Shown piece after piece: positions 27,413-36,932 of a stretch of DNA of 64,000 bases. The position numbers and the translations under genes were made by a program. Every line of letters begins with the position of its first letter. Within the stretch, counting starts at the first letter, position 1. The DNA comes from Polaribacter pectinis (GTDB lineage Bacteria > Bacteroidota > Bacteroidia > Flavobacteriales > Flavobacteriaceae): NCBI RefSeq assembly GCF_014352875.1, contig NZ_CP060695.1:217501-281500 (forward strand), written 5' to 3'. The notes under the pieces are model-generated. The model had not been told where the DNA came from. It was given only the letters and a program-made list of their open reading frames with translations, and did not search any database.

Positions 27413-28624
27413 ATGAGTAAAGTAAAAGTAGTTACTATTGGTTTAGGATACATTGGGTTGCCAACATCTGCATTAATAGCACAAAATGGAATTCAAGTTC
27501 ACGGAGTAGATGTTAATCAACATGTAGTTGATACAATTAACAAAGGTAAAATACATATTGTCGAACCAAGTTTAGATATTGCAGTAGAAGAATCTGTTAA
27601 GAATGGTTTCTTAAAAGCAGACATTAAACCTGTTGAAGCAGAAACTTATTTAGTAGTTGTTCCTACTCCTTTTAAAGGAAATCATGAGCCAGATATATCT
27701 TATGTTGAATCTGCTACTAGAAATATTTTGTCATTATTGAAAGAAGATGACTTATATATAATAGAATCAACTTCACCAATTGGTACTACAGAAAAAATGA
27801 TGAATTTAATTTATGGAGAAAGACCAGAATTAAAAGGAAAACTAAACATAGCTTATTGTCCTGAAAGAGTTTTGCCAGGAAACGTAATGCATGAATTAGT
27901 TCATAATGATAGAGTTATTGGTGGTGTAGATGAAAAATCTACCGAAAAAGCATTAAATTTTTATAAACAATTTGTAAAAGGAGAATTACACGCTACAAAT
28001 GCTAGAACAGCAGAAATGTGTAAACTAACAGAAAATTCATCTAGAGACGTACAAATTGCATTTGCTAATGAACTTTCTTTAATTTGTGATAAAGCAGATA
28101 TAAACGTTTGGGAGTTAATTAATTTAGCAAACAAACATCCAAGAGTAAATATATTACAACCTGGTTGTGGTGTTGGAGGTCATTGTATAGCAGTAGACCC
28201 ATATTTTATTGTTTCAGATTATCCAATGGAATCTAAAATAATAGGAACCGCAAGAGAGGTTAATAATTATAAATCGTTTTGGTGTGCAGAAAAAATTCAA
28301 ACAGAAAAATTAAAGTTTGAATTAAGCCATGGAAGAAAACCAAAAATAGCATTAATGGGATTAGCATTTAAACCAAATATTGATGATTTAAGAGAATCTC
28401 CTGCAAAATATATTGTTAATAAAGTTTTACAAAACGATAATAACGGAGAATATTTTATTGTTGAGCCAAATATTGAAGAACATAATGTGTTTAAATTAAC
28501 TGATTATAAAGAAGCTGTTGAAAAATCTGATATAATAGTATTTCTAGTTGCTCATAATGAATTTAAAAACCTTATTATTAACCAAGGAAAAGTGATATTA
28601 GACTTTTGCGGTATTAATAAATAA
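27413..28624 (+). CDS. wecC: UDP-N-acetyl-D-mannosamine dehydrogenase
   Basis: Oxidises UDP-ManNAc to UDP-ManNAcA. From the ATG at 27413 (MSKVKVVTIGLGYIGLPTSA) it is 403 aa. An in-frame upstream start at 27386 would overlap the end of wecB and adds nine residues before the Rossmann strand, so it is not favoured. Other marks: VPTPFKGNHEPDISYV, STSPIGTTEKM, YCPERVLPG, the active-site GCGVGGHCIAVDPYF and MGLAFKPNIDDLRESPA. It pairs with wecB. Confidence 0.92.
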   Translation: MSKVKVVTIGLGYIGLPTSALIAQNGIQVHGVDVNQHVVDTINKGKIHIVEPSLDIAVEESVKNGFLKADIKPVEAETYLVVVPTPFKGNHEPDISYVESATRNILSLLKEDDLYIIESTSPIGTTEKMMNLIYGERPELKGKLNIAYCPERVLPGNVMHELVHNDRVIGGVDEKSTEKALNFYKQFVKGELHATNARTAEMCKLTENSSRDVQIAFANELSLICDKADINVWELINLANKHPRVNILQPGCGVGGHCIAVDPYFIVSDYPMESKIIGTAREVNNYKSFWCAEKIQTEKLKFELSHGRKPKIALMGLAFKPNIDDLRESPAKYIVNKVLQNDNNGEYFIVEPNIEEHNVFKLTDYKEAVEKSDIIVFLVAHNEFKNLIINQGKVILDFCGINK

Positions 28625-28627
28625 TAA

Positions 28628-29629
28628 ATGGATATAATTGCAGAAATTGGTCAAGCACATGAAGGAAGTTTAGGAATAGCGCATTCTTACATCGATGCTT
28701 TAGCTGAAACAGGAATTACAGCAGTAAAATTCCAAACACATGTTGCTGAAGCAGAAAGTTCTGAATTTGAAAATTTTAGGGTAAAGTTTAGTTACGAAGA
28801 TAAAACAAGATTTGACTACTGGAAGCGAATGGAATTTACAATAGAACAATGGGCTGGTCTAAAGCAACATTGTGAAGATAAAAACCTCGAGTTTATTTCT
28901 TCTCCATTTAGTAATAAAGCGGTTGATTTACTTGAACAAATTGGAGTACAAAGGTATAAAATTGGTTCTGGAGAAGTAAGTAATTACTTAATGTTAGAAA
29001 AAATAAGTAAAACAAATAAACCAATACTTTTATCTTCAGGAATGAGTTCTTATGATGAGTTGGATAAAACTGTAGATTTCATAAAAGAAAGAGGTAATGA
29101 CTTGTCTTTATTTCAATGTACTACGAGTTACCCATCAATTTCAGGAGAATGGGGACTTAATTTAATACCTGATTTTATCAATAAATATAATGTCCCAATT
29201 GGGTTTTCTGATCACAGTGGAGATATTTACTCTTGTTTGGCAGCAACCACTTTAGGTGCGTCTCTATTAGAGTTTCATGTAGTTTTTGATAAGCAAATGT
29301 TTGGTCCGGACGCAAAATCGTCATTAACAATTTCAGAAATTAAAAAATTAACTAAAGGTGTTTCTCAAATCTCTAATGATTTAAAGAGTTCTTCAAATTT
29401 TAAATTAGATAATTCCAAATTTAACGAGTTAAAATCAATTTTTGAAAAATCATTAGCTGTTAATAAAGACCTAAAGGCTGGCAATGTTATTACTTTTGAT
29501 GATTTAGAAGCAAAGAAACCGGCAAATATGGGTATTACAGCAAAGGAATTTGAATCTATAATTGGCAAGAAACTAAATATAGACTTAAAAAAGTGGGACT
29601 TCATTCAGAAAAATAATCTAATAAACTAA
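28628..29629 (+). CDS. NeuB-family nonulosonic acid (sialic/legionaminic) synthase
   Basis: Condenses PEP with a mannosamine-type sugar to give a nine-carbon nonulosonic acid. The 333-aa protein has IAEIGQAHEGSL at the start, AVKFQTHVAEAE, FISSPFSNKAVDLLE, KIGSGEVSNYLMLEK, LLSSGMSSYDELDK, QCTTSYPS, IGFSDHSGDIYSCLAA and FHVVFDKQMFGPDAKSS. The C-terminal ~60 residues resemble the SAF antifreeze-like domain (DLKAGNVITFDDLEAKKP). The substrate could be ManNAc or the 2,4-diacetamido-6-deoxy sugar. Its stop overlaps the next start (TAATG). Confidence 0.9.
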   Translation: MDIIAEIGQAHEGSLGIAHSYIDALAETGITAVKFQTHVAEAESSEFENFRVKFSYEDKTRFDYWKRMEFTIEQWAGLKQHCEDKNLEFISSPFSNKAVDLLEQIGVQRYKIGSGEVSNYLMLEKISKTNKPILLSSGMSSYDELDKTVDFIKERGNDLSLFQCTTSYPSISGEWGLNLIPDFINKYNVPIGFSDHSGDIYSCLAATTLGASLLEFHVVFDKQMFGPDAKSSLTISEIKKLTKGVSQISNDLKSSSNFKLDNSKFNELKSIFEKSLAVNKDLKAGNVITFDDLEAKKPANMGITAKEFESIIGKKLNIDLKKWDFIQKNNLIN

Positions 29630-30789
29630 TGCAAACTAAAAGAAAAATATGTGTTGTTGTAACAGCAAGGCCATCTTATAGTAGGGTAAAAACCGTATTA
29701 GCGTCTATTATAAAACATAAAGATTTAGAATTACAGTTAGTTGTAGCTGGTTCAGCATTAATCAAACGTTATGGAAATGCTATTAAAGTTATGGAAGATG
29801 ATGGCTTTAAAATTGATGCAAAAGTTTATAATGTTTTAGAAGTAGAGAATGAAACTGCAATGGCTAAAACAACAAGCATGGCAATTATGGAATTGTCTAA
29901 TGTATTTTATAATTTAAAGCCAGATGCTGTCTTGACAATTGCTGATAGATACGAAACATTAGGAACTTCTATTGCAGCTTCTTATCAAAACATACCTTTA
30001 ATTCATCTTCAAGGCGGTGAAATTACAGGTAATATTGATGAAAAAGTAAGGCATGCAAATACAAAATTAGCAGATATTCACTTGGTGTCATCCGAAAAAG
30101 CTGAAGAAAGAGTGATAAAAATGGGTGAGAATCCAAAATTTGTATTTAATACAGGTTGCCCATCTTTAGACTTGGCATCTAAAATAGAAATAAATACAAA
30201 GTTAGATTTTGATCCTATAGCTAGATATGGTGGCGTTGGTTCAGATTTAGATATTTCTAAAGGATACCTAATTGTTATGCAGCATCCAGAAACAAATGAA
30301 TATAAAAATGCAAGAAAACATATTAGTGAGACCTTGGACGTTATAAGAGAACTAAAAATTCCAACATTGTGGTTTTGGCCTAATGTAGATGCCGGGTCTG
30401 ATGGCACTTCTTCTGGGATTAGACATTATAGAGAAGAATATGATTTGAATCATGTTCATTTTTTCAAAAATATGGTTCCAAAGGATTTTCTTATGTTATT
30501 GAATAATTCAATATGTCTCATTGGGAATTCTAGTGCTGGTATTAGAGAATGTGCATTTTTGGGTGTTAAGGCCGTTAATATTGGTAAAAGACAAGATGGC
30601 AGAGATAGAGGTAAAAATGTTATCGATGTAGATTATAAGAAAGAAGAAATTAAAGAAGCTGTTTTAAAATTTGTAAATTCAGAAAGACCAGGAAAGGACT
30701 ATTTGTATGGTAAAGGAAATTCAGGTGAAATTATTGCAGATATTTTAGGGAGGATAGATTTACCTTATTCTAAAATTTTACAATACTAA
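29629..30789 (+). CDS. NeuC/LegG-family hydrolysing UDP-sugar 2-epimerase
   Basis: Releases a free mannosamine-type sugar from a UDP-glucosamine-type donor for the synthase encoded just before. The 386-aa GT-B-fold protein has VTARPSYSRVKTV near the start, IADRYETLGTSIAA, HLQGGEITGNIDEKVRHA, FNTGCPSLDL, QHPETNEYKN and IGNSSAGIRECAFLGVKAVNIG. The order NeuB-NeuC-NeuA with one-base overlap and 4-base spacing is typical of nonulosonic-acid operons. Confidence 0.9.
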   Translation: MQTKRKICVVVTARPSYSRVKTVLASIIKHKDLELQLVVAGSALIKRYGNAIKVMEDDGFKIDAKVYNVLEVENETAMAKTTSMAIMELSNVFYNLKPDAVLTIADRYETLGTSIAASYQNIPLIHLQGGEITGNIDEKVRHANTKLADIHLVSSEKAEERVIKMGENPKFVFNTGCPSLDLASKIEINTKLDFDPIARYGGVGSDLDISKGYLIVMQHPETNEYKNARKHISETLDVIRELKIPTLWFWPNVDAGSDGTSSGIRHYREEYDLNHVHFFKNMVPKDFLMLLNNSICLIGNSSAGIRECAFLGVKAVNIGKRQDGRDRGKNVIDVDYKKEEIKEAVLKFVNSERPGKDYLYGKGNSGEIIADILGRIDLPYSKILQY

Positions 30790-30793
30790 TTTT

Positions 30794-31507
30794 ATGAAAA
30801 CTATCCCAAAAATTTTAGGAATAATTCCAGCAAGAGGTGGGTCTAAAGGTGTTCCAAATAAAAACATAAAAAAGTTAAATGGAAAGCCACTTATTCAATA
30901 TACTTCAGAAATCGCTTTAAAATCTAAATATCTTAATAGGGTAATTGTTAGTACAGATGATGCTAATATTGCTGAAATATCAAAATTAGTAGGTGTTGAA
31001 GTCCCTTTTATGAGGCCAGATAATTTAGCTCAAGACACAAGTCCAACACTTCCCGTAATTAAACATGCTTTAAATTTTTATAAAAACTTAGGTATAGAAT
31101 TTGATGCTGTTTGTTTATTACAGGTTACATCCCCAATTAGAACTTTAGATTTTCTTAATAACTGTTTAGGAAAATTTATAGAATCTGATTTAGATTCTTT
31201 AATATCAGTTTTAGATGTTCCTCATCACTTAAATCCGCATTGGACTTTTAAAGAAAATGTACACGGAAATTTATCAATCTCTACAGGGGAAAAAAATATT
31301 ATAAGTAGAAGACAAGATTTACCAAATGCATATTATCGAGATGGCAGTGTTTATTTAACTAAAACAGAGGTTATACTTAATCAAAATTCCTTATATGGAG
31401 ATAAAATAGGGTACTTTGTTAACCCAACAAAGGATAATGTAAATATTGATACTTTAGAGGATTGGCAAAATGCAGAAATAATCTTTAGGCAAAAAGATGA
31501 AAACTAA
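30794..31507 (+). CDS. NeuA-family CMP-nonulosonic acid cytidylyltransferase
   Basis: Activates the nine-carbon acid with CTP, giving the CMP-sugar donor. The 237-aa protein starts with IIPARGGSKGVPNKNIKKL (CTP-binding motif, about residues 10-28), then VSTDDANIAEISK, RPDNLAQDTSPTLPVIKHAL, LLQVTSPIRT and YRDGSVYLTK. The C-terminal part NVNIDTLEDWQNAE agrees with the family. Its end overlaps the next gene by 11 bases. Confidence 0.92.
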   Translation: MKTIPKILGIIPARGGSKGVPNKNIKKLNGKPLIQYTSEIALKSKYLNRVIVSTDDANIAEISKLVGVEVPFMRPDNLAQDTSPTLPVIKHALNFYKNLGIEFDAVCLLQVTSPIRTLDFLNNCLGKFIESDLDSLISVLDVPHHLNPHWTFKENVHGNLSISTGEKNIISRRQDLPNAYYRDGSVYLTKTEVILNQNSLYGDKIGYFVNPTKDNVNIDTLEDWQNAEIIFRQKDEN

Positions 31508-32723
31508 AATAGCATTTTACTGTGCCCATTCATTTGGACTATATGATATATTACCGTTGTTTAAAAGTTATAACAGTAATGATTATGATGTTTATATAAT
31601 AACCAACAAAAAATATTATCCAATAATAAAAGAAGAATTTGTTATTGAAGAGGACAAAATATTATTAATTACTGATTATACAAGTAGAATAGGGGTTCAT
31701 TTTACAGATTGGTTTAAATTATTGTGCGTAAATGAAAATTTTTCCGAATTTTACAAACAACGAAAGAAAATTAAATTCTCTGGACTTAAGCAAAAAGTAT
31801 CAAATTCTTTTAAGTTATTTAACTTGAAGAATAGTGAAGTAAATAAGATGTATAGTAAAATTATACAACTACTTTATAAACTTTCTTTAATTAAAACTTT
31901 TCCAATAAATTTTGACAAAGTTTATGTAGTTACAAAAATTTTCAATCCTTATTTAATTACACCTTTTGAAGATAAAACACATCTTATTATTGAGAGTTGG
32001 GATCACCCAGCAAAAGAACCAATCTTAATAAATCCATTTGTAGTAGAAACTTGGAACAAGTCTTTAGAACAAGAACTAAAACAATATCAATTTTATAAAA
32101 ATACAATTAAAGGCAAACCTCTAAAATTTAGATATATTGAAGAATATAACAAGAATTATGATGAAAAAATCCTAAACAAAGAAGAATTAGAAGATATTTT
32201 GTTTCTAAAAAATAATGATGTAGCAATTTATCCTATGTGTACGTCTTCTAGTTATTTTGCCTTTTCTGAAGAATTACGTTTTGTTAAAGATTTAGCTTTA
32301 AAGCTTCAAAGAGAAGATGTTCAACTCTACATTAGGCCATATCCTTTGGCTCCATATAAAGATGTTTTGGCTTTACAAGAAATACAAAATGTTAAGGTTG
32401 GAGTTGGAAATAAAATTACCGATGGTTTAGAAGTTTTTAGTAAAGCACATATGTTGCATAAATATTTAATTATTAAATATGCAAAATATGTAATAAATTT
32501 AGGTACAACTTTTGTATTTGATGCGGCTTTAGTAGAATCTGCATGCAAAATTATACAGATAAAAATAGATATGAATACCTACGGAGATTTAGGTAAATAT
32601 TCTAGAGGAGTTCATATTACTAAATATTTACACACAAAAGATGCTTTTGAATTTAAAAGTTTAGAAGTAAATATGGCAAATTTATCTTATAAAGAGTATT
32701 TAATTAATTGGTTAAATCATTAA
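31497..32723 (+). CDS. Putative glycosyltransferase of unknown specificity, candidate nonulosonate transferase
   Basis: I do not recognise a named family. The 408-aa protein starts with FYCAHSFGLYDILPLF, which resembles the first Rossmann half of a GT-B transferase. It has a C-terminal half with VQLYIRPYPLAPYKDVL and a stretch VINLGTTFVFDAALVESA, reminiscent of the donor-binding half of TagF-like and polysaccharide transferases. A Lys-rich, poorly conserved middle follows residue 80. It overlaps neuA by 11 bases and precedes the flippase, so it is the best candidate in the locus for using the CMP-nonulosonic acid. This is positional inference. Confidence 0.6.
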   Translation: MKTKIAFYCAHSFGLYDILPLFKSYNSNDYDVYIITNKKYYPIIKEEFVIEEDKILLITDYTSRIGVHFTDWFKLLCVNENFSEFYKQRKKIKFSGLKQKVSNSFKLFNLKNSEVNKMYSKIIQLLYKLSLIKTFPINFDKVYVVTKIFNPYLITPFEDKTHLIIESWDHPAKEPILINPFVVETWNKSLEQELKQYQFYKNTIKGKPLKFRYIEEYNKNYDEKILNKEELEDILFLKNNDVAIYPMCTSSSYFAFSEELRFVKDLALKLQREDVQLYIRPYPLAPYKDVLALQEIQNVKVGVGNKITDGLEVFSKAHMLHKYLIIKYAKYVINLGTTFVFDAALVESACKIIQIKIDMNTYGDLGKYSRGVHITKYLHTKDAFEFKSLEVNMANLSYKEYLINWLNH

Positions 32724-34187
32724 ATGAAAGATATTCTAAAGCTTTTTTCATTAAAATTTGTTTCAGCCATACTTGGGCTTGTAAGTTCAATTATAACCGT
32801 TAGGCTTTTTGGAGCTTCCCGTACTATTGAGGTTTATTTTGCTGCTCAAAGTTTAGTTTACCTAGTAACGTCTTTAACCCAAAGTGGACAATTAGCAGAA
32901 ATTTTTTTACCAGAATATCATAAACTAAACAGTAAAGCTGAAGGATTAGGTTTTGAAGGCTTAAATGTTGTGATTAATAGGTTTTTTATTTGGGGAATTG
33001 TAATTATTGGATTGGTTTTTTTAATTTCTCCTGTTTTAATAAAATTAATGGTCCCAGGTTTTGATGAATTGGAGCAAGAAGAGTCTGTTTTAATTTTTAG
33101 AGTTCTTTTACCATATTTATTATTACAATTGTTTAATTCCTTTTTTATAACTGTTTTAAATGCTGAAAAAAAATATGGAAGGGCAGAGTTTTTAGGTATT
33201 TCTAATGTTGTCGTTAATATTATTGTTTTATTAGTTTTATATAAATATTTAGGTGTTTGGGCAATTGTTATATCTGTACTGTTTGGTAAAATGATTGAAT
33301 TTGTATTTTATTTATCTCAACTATACAAGATTGGGTTTAGGTATAAATTTACTTTTTCTATTTTGGATTTTGATCATTCAACTTTTTTCAAAACAATGCA
33401 AAGTACTTTTTTATATGTAGGTTCTACACAAATTTACATGGTAGTATTAACGGCTGGAATTTCATTTCTTCCAGAAGGTACATATGCCATTTTTAAGTAT
33501 GTTCAAGGGCTATCAAATAAAATTAAAGGATTGGTTGTGCAACCATTTATGACAATATTTTTTACAACTTACTCTAGTTTATTGCACCGTTTAAAAAGCG
33601 TTAAAGAAGAATTTAATAAATACTTTAAAAGTATTATTTGTATAAATGTTGTTACAATTATAGGAACAGTTTTATTAGGTGATATTTTTATTGATATTTT
33701 ATGGGGTGGTAAAAAGTTTACATCAGAAGATGTGCAATTAGCTTATGTGTTTTTGGTGTTTTATGGATTTTCAATCCTTTTCTCATCTATTGGTGGGGTT
33801 TACAGAAAAATGTCTGTAGCTCATGGTTTTGGAAAACAACTATATCAATTATGGGTAGTTTCACAATTAATATCTGCTTTGTTATCATATACTTTTTTAA
33901 AATATTTTCAAGTTAAAGGGTTATTTTTAATTATACCTGTAAACACATTATTGATGAGTTTAGTGAGTATAATAGTCTATTATAAAACTAAAAAACCTAT
34001 CAAATATAGCCTGTTAAATTTAAATAACCTATTTTTTCTAATTCTCATAGTTATTTCTTATATAATTAAAAGTAATTTAGATTTAATTTTAGATAATAGA
34101 TTTGCCTCATTATCTATTTTTTTAGTAACAACAGTTGTTTTATCTATATATCCAATAATTAACATTTATAAGATTTTTAGAAAGTGA
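32724..34187 (+). CDS. Wzx-like polysaccharide flippase (MOP/MurJ superfamily)
   Basis: Predicted to flip the lipid-linked repeat unit across the inner membrane. The 487-aa protein is hydrophobic throughout with about 12-14 membrane helices. It starts with KLFSLKFVSAILGLVSSIITVRLFG-type MOP sequence and has MurJ-like features such as FLPEYHKL and NAEKKYGRAEFLGISNVVVN. Its start codon directly follows the previous stop (TAAATG). With the polymerase at 36933 it defines a Wzx/Wzy-type pathway. Confidence 0.85.
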   Translation: MKDILKLFSLKFVSAILGLVSSIITVRLFGASRTIEVYFAAQSLVYLVTSLTQSGQLAEIFLPEYHKLNSKAEGLGFEGLNVVINRFFIWGIVIIGLVFLISPVLIKLMVPGFDELEQEESVLIFRVLLPYLLLQLFNSFFITVLNAEKKYGRAEFLGISNVVVNIIVLLVLYKYLGVWAIVISVLFGKMIEFVFYLSQLYKIGFRYKFTFSILDFDHSTFFKTMQSTFLYVGSTQIYMVVLTAGISFLPEGTYAIFKYVQGLSNKIKGLVVQPFMTIFFTTYSSLLHRLKSVKEEFNKYFKSIICINVVTIIGTVLLGDIFIDILWGGKKFTSEDVQLAYVFLVFYGFSILFSSIGGVYRKMSVAHGFGKQLYQLWVVSQLISALLSYTFLKYFQVKGLFLIIPVNTLLMSLVSIIVYYKTKKPIKYSLLNLNNLFFLILIVISYIIKSNLDLILDNRFASLSIFLVTTVVLSIYPIINIYKIFRK

Positions 34188-34738
34188 AAAAAAAAATAGG
34201 AATCATTTATAGAATTTATAAAGAATTTATCAATTATTTGTTAATAGCTTGGTTAATGTATGTACCATTTCATTTTATTAGATTTTTTTTTATCAAATTA
34301 AAATTTAAGAGTATTGGGAACAATACAAATTTTTTAATGGGACTAGAATTTAGAAACCCAAAAAATATTAGTATTGGTTCAAATTCGGTAGTAAATAAAA
34401 ATGTTTTATTAGATGGTAGAGGGGGGCAGTTAATTATTGGGAATAATGTAGATATAGCCCAAGAAACAAATATATGGACTTTAGAACATGATGTACATGA
34501 CGATTATCATAAAGCAAAAGGAGATGATGTTATAATTGAAGATTATGTTTGGATAGCCTCTAGAGTTACTATTTTACCTGGGGTTAAAATTGGTAGAGGT
34601 GCAGTTGTTGCATCAAACTCTGTAGTTACAAAAGATGTTGAGTCAATGTCTATTGTTGGCGGTGTACCTGCAAAAAAAATTGGAGACCGAAAAAGTGAAT
34701 TGAAGTATCATTTAAACTATAAACCCTTGTTTAAGTAA
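34184..34738 (+). CDS. Hexapeptide-repeat acyltransferase
   Basis: Probably O-acetylates a sugar of the repeat unit. The 184-aa protein has an N-terminal hydrophobic segment (about residues 15-32) and then left-handed beta-helix repeats (IGNNTNFLMGLEF, IGSNSVVNKNVLLDG, IEDYVWIASRVTILPGVKIGRGAVVASNSVV), ending VGGVPAKKIG. The usual active-site His is in TLEHDVHD. The start is a GTG whose last base pairs overlap the flippase stop (GTGA). The next in-frame Met, at residue 25, would remove the hydrophobic N-terminus. Close in pattern to WcaF/maltose acetyltransferase. Confidence 0.82.
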   Translation: MKKKIGIIYRIYKEFINYLLIAWLMYVPFHFIRFFFIKLKFKSIGNNTNFLMGLEFRNPKNISIGSNSVVNKNVLLDGRGGQLIIGNNVDIAQETNIWTLEHDVHDDYHKAKGDDVIIEDYVWIASRVTILPGVKIGRGAVVASNSVVTKDVESMSIVGGVPAKKIGDRKSELKYHLNYKPLFK

Positions 34739-34746
34739 ATATAAAT

Positions 34747-35931
34747 ATGATAGTATTAACTTCAAATAAATATAAACCGCATTTTGGCGGAATCGAGAAT
34801 TCTTTATATTTTCTATCTAGGGAGTACATAGCATTAGGGCATGAGGTTGCAATTCTTGTAGATGATAGAAGTTTAGAAAAAAATAAAAGGCTATCTAACA
34901 AAGATTTTGAAGATAAAGTAATGATTATTCGTTACAAAAGTTATTTTCCTAAATTTTTTTTAGATCATTTGATTAAACCAATCATAGATATTCACCGTGC
35001 TAAAATTGAATTCAAAAAATTGAAATCGAAACACAACATAGAAAAAATTTTAGGTAGAAATCCTGTACCAATATTAGCAGCTTTAAGTTTAGGTTTACAG
35101 GTAAATTATTTAGTTCCTGGAATAGCTAAAACCCAACTTAAAGTGTCTATCAAGAATTTTTTAGACTTTAAAAATATTTATATTAAAAACTTGGTAATCC
35201 CTTTTACTTCATACCTACAAAAAAAAGCTTTACAAAAATCAACAAATGTTTTAGCTTTCAGCTTTAATATGAAAAACCAAATTCAGGATTTTGCAGGTAA
35301 ATCTGTTGCTGTAAAACTGGTGAACGCAGGTGTAGATTCAAGTAAGTTTAATTTAGAAACTCCAGATATTGATAAACAGAGTTTCTTGGGTGTTCCTAAT
35401 AACCATTTTGTTTTTCTAACTGTTGGGAGATTGGTTAAAGACAAAGGTATTAAATATGCTGTAGAGAGTTTTTCAAAAATAAAAAACACCAATTCTAGTT
35501 TAATAATAGTAGGAGAAGGTATAGAGAGAGTAAGTTTAGAGAATCAAATAGATAAATTAGGTCTAAAATCTAGAGTAAAACTTGTAGGTAAAGTTCTAGA
35601 AAATATAGAGACTTATTACAAGCTTTCCGACTGTTTTGTAATGTGCTCTATAATGGAGCCATTTGGGCAGACAATATTAGAAGGTTTAGCTACAGGTTTG
35701 CCAGTAATAGCTTGGAAAAGTAGTAAAGAAATACAAACAGCTACATCAGAAATAATTGATGAAAGAAATGGTTTTATTATAGATTTTGATATTAAGAAAA
35801 TGAGTGAATGTATGCAGGAGCTCACTGAAATGGATTCACGAGAATATAATATATTAAAAAGCAACAATGTAAAGTTGATAAATGAAAAGTATTCATGGAA
35901 AAACTTAGCGTTAAAAAATTTAGATATATGA
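34747..35931 (+). CDS. Glycosyltransferase family 4 protein
   Basis: Cytoplasmic GT-B transferase of 394 aa. The N-terminal half has NKYKPHFGGIENSLYFLSREY, the acceptor-side start of GT4 enzymes, and the C-terminal half FLTVGRLVKDKGIKYAVESF, LVGKVLENIETYY and the EPFGQTILEGLATGLPVIAW donor-binding block (about residues 303-322). It ends with a 4-base overlap with the next gene (ATGA). Sugar specificity unknown. Confidence 0.88.
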   Translation: MIVLTSNKYKPHFGGIENSLYFLSREYIALGHEVAILVDDRSLEKNKRLSNKDFEDKVMIIRYKSYFPKFFLDHLIKPIIDIHRAKIEFKKLKSKHNIEKILGRNPVPILAALSLGLQVNYLVPGIAKTQLKVSIKNFLDFKNIYIKNLVIPFTSYLQKKALQKSTNVLAFSFNMKNQIQDFAGKSVAVKLVNAGVDSSKFNLETPDIDKQSFLGVPNNHFVFLTVGRLVKDKGIKYAVESFSKIKNTNSSLIIVGEGIERVSLENQIDKLGLKSRVKLVGKVLENIETYYKLSDCFVMCSIMEPFGQTILEGLATGLPVIAWKSSKEIQTATSEIIDERNGFIIDFDIKKMSECMQELTEMDSREYNILKSNNVKLINEKYSWKNLALKNLDI

Positions 35932-36932
35932 ATAATTTTTGTACATATCCATATGTTAAGAATGATAATCCATTTCTAAAATTGATGTTAAATCATTTGC
36001 AAGATTTTGGATGGACTCAAAAAAGCATAAAATTTAGAACACTCCATCTTTTGAAGTTTAGAAATGAAGTTAGTGTTTTGTGGTTTCATTGGCCTAATTC
36101 TTTGTGGAGAAATAAAATAATAATTTTAAAATATTTAAGTGTTTTAAGATTTATATATCACGTTTTATTAGCAAAATTTTTGGGATATAAATTGGTGTGG
36201 TCTGTGCATAATGTTATGCCTCATGGAGAGCAAGATTCTACATTAGAGTTTTTTATTAGAAAGTTTATCACCAAAAATTTCCATTTACTTATTGGTCATG
36301 CAAATAATACTTATAAAGCTCTTGAGGAAAAGAAATTAATACCCCAAGAATATGTGTTGGCTGTTCATGGACATTATGAAAACGAATACGACCAAAAAAA
36401 TCTAAAAATAACAAGAAAGGCTTTAAATATTTCTGAAGAAAAATATGTTATTCTAATTAAAAGTGGAGGCAAAAATTTTGATTCTTCTTTAAAGTTTGCT
36501 AAAACATTTGATTCAATTGAATTAAAAAACATTCAGTTATTAGTTCTCGGTAATAAAATTTCTGATAATGTTAACGTAACCTTTATCCCTGGTTTTGTTA
36601 AGGATGAGGATTTGTCCAGTTATATTAGTATTTCTGACTATGTAGCTCTTCCTTACGAAGAAATTACAACTTCAGGAGCTTATTTTTTAGCTATTACTTT
36701 AGAAAAACCAGTTATAGCAAAAAACCTTCCTTTTTTTAGAGAACATGGCGGAGATAAATCGTGTTTGATTTTTGATGATTCGGAAGACCTCAAAGAAAAA
36801 CTTATAAAACTAGAAGAAGGGCACTTTTGTTTTGAAAAAAGTAATATAATTGAAGTGAAAAATAAGTACACCTGGAAAAATGCTAGCAAACAAATTTCAG
36901 AATCTTTTAATAAATTACTATTAAATTCGTAA
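35928..36932 (+). CDS. Glycosyltransferase (GT-B fold)
   Basis: The 334-aa protein has VLWFHWPNSLWRN, LVWSVHNVMPHGEQDS, LLIGHANNTYKAL and, in the second half, YVALPYEEITTSGAYFLAITLEKPVIAKNLPFFREHG, the typical donor-site region of GT-B transferases. The start at 35928 forms an ATGA overlap with the previous stop. A longer in-frame start at 35895 is possible but would overlap by 37 bases. Sugar specificity unknown. Confidence 0.8.
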   Translation: MNNFCTYPYVKNDNPFLKLMLNHLQDFGWTQKSIKFRTLHLLKFRNEVSVLWFHWPNSLWRNKIIILKYLSVLRFIYHVLLAKFLGYKLVWSVHNVMPHGEQDSTLEFFIRKFITKNFHLLIGHANNTYKALEEKKLIPQEYVLAVHGHYENEYDQKNLKITRKALNISEEKYVILIKSGGKNFDSSLKFAKTFDSIELKNIQLLVLGNKISDNVNVTFIPGFVKDEDLSSYISISDYVALPYEEITTSGAYFLAITLEKPVIAKNLPFFREHGGDKSCLIFDDSEDLKEKLIKLEEGHFCFEKSNIIEVKNKYTWKNASKQISESFNKLLLNS

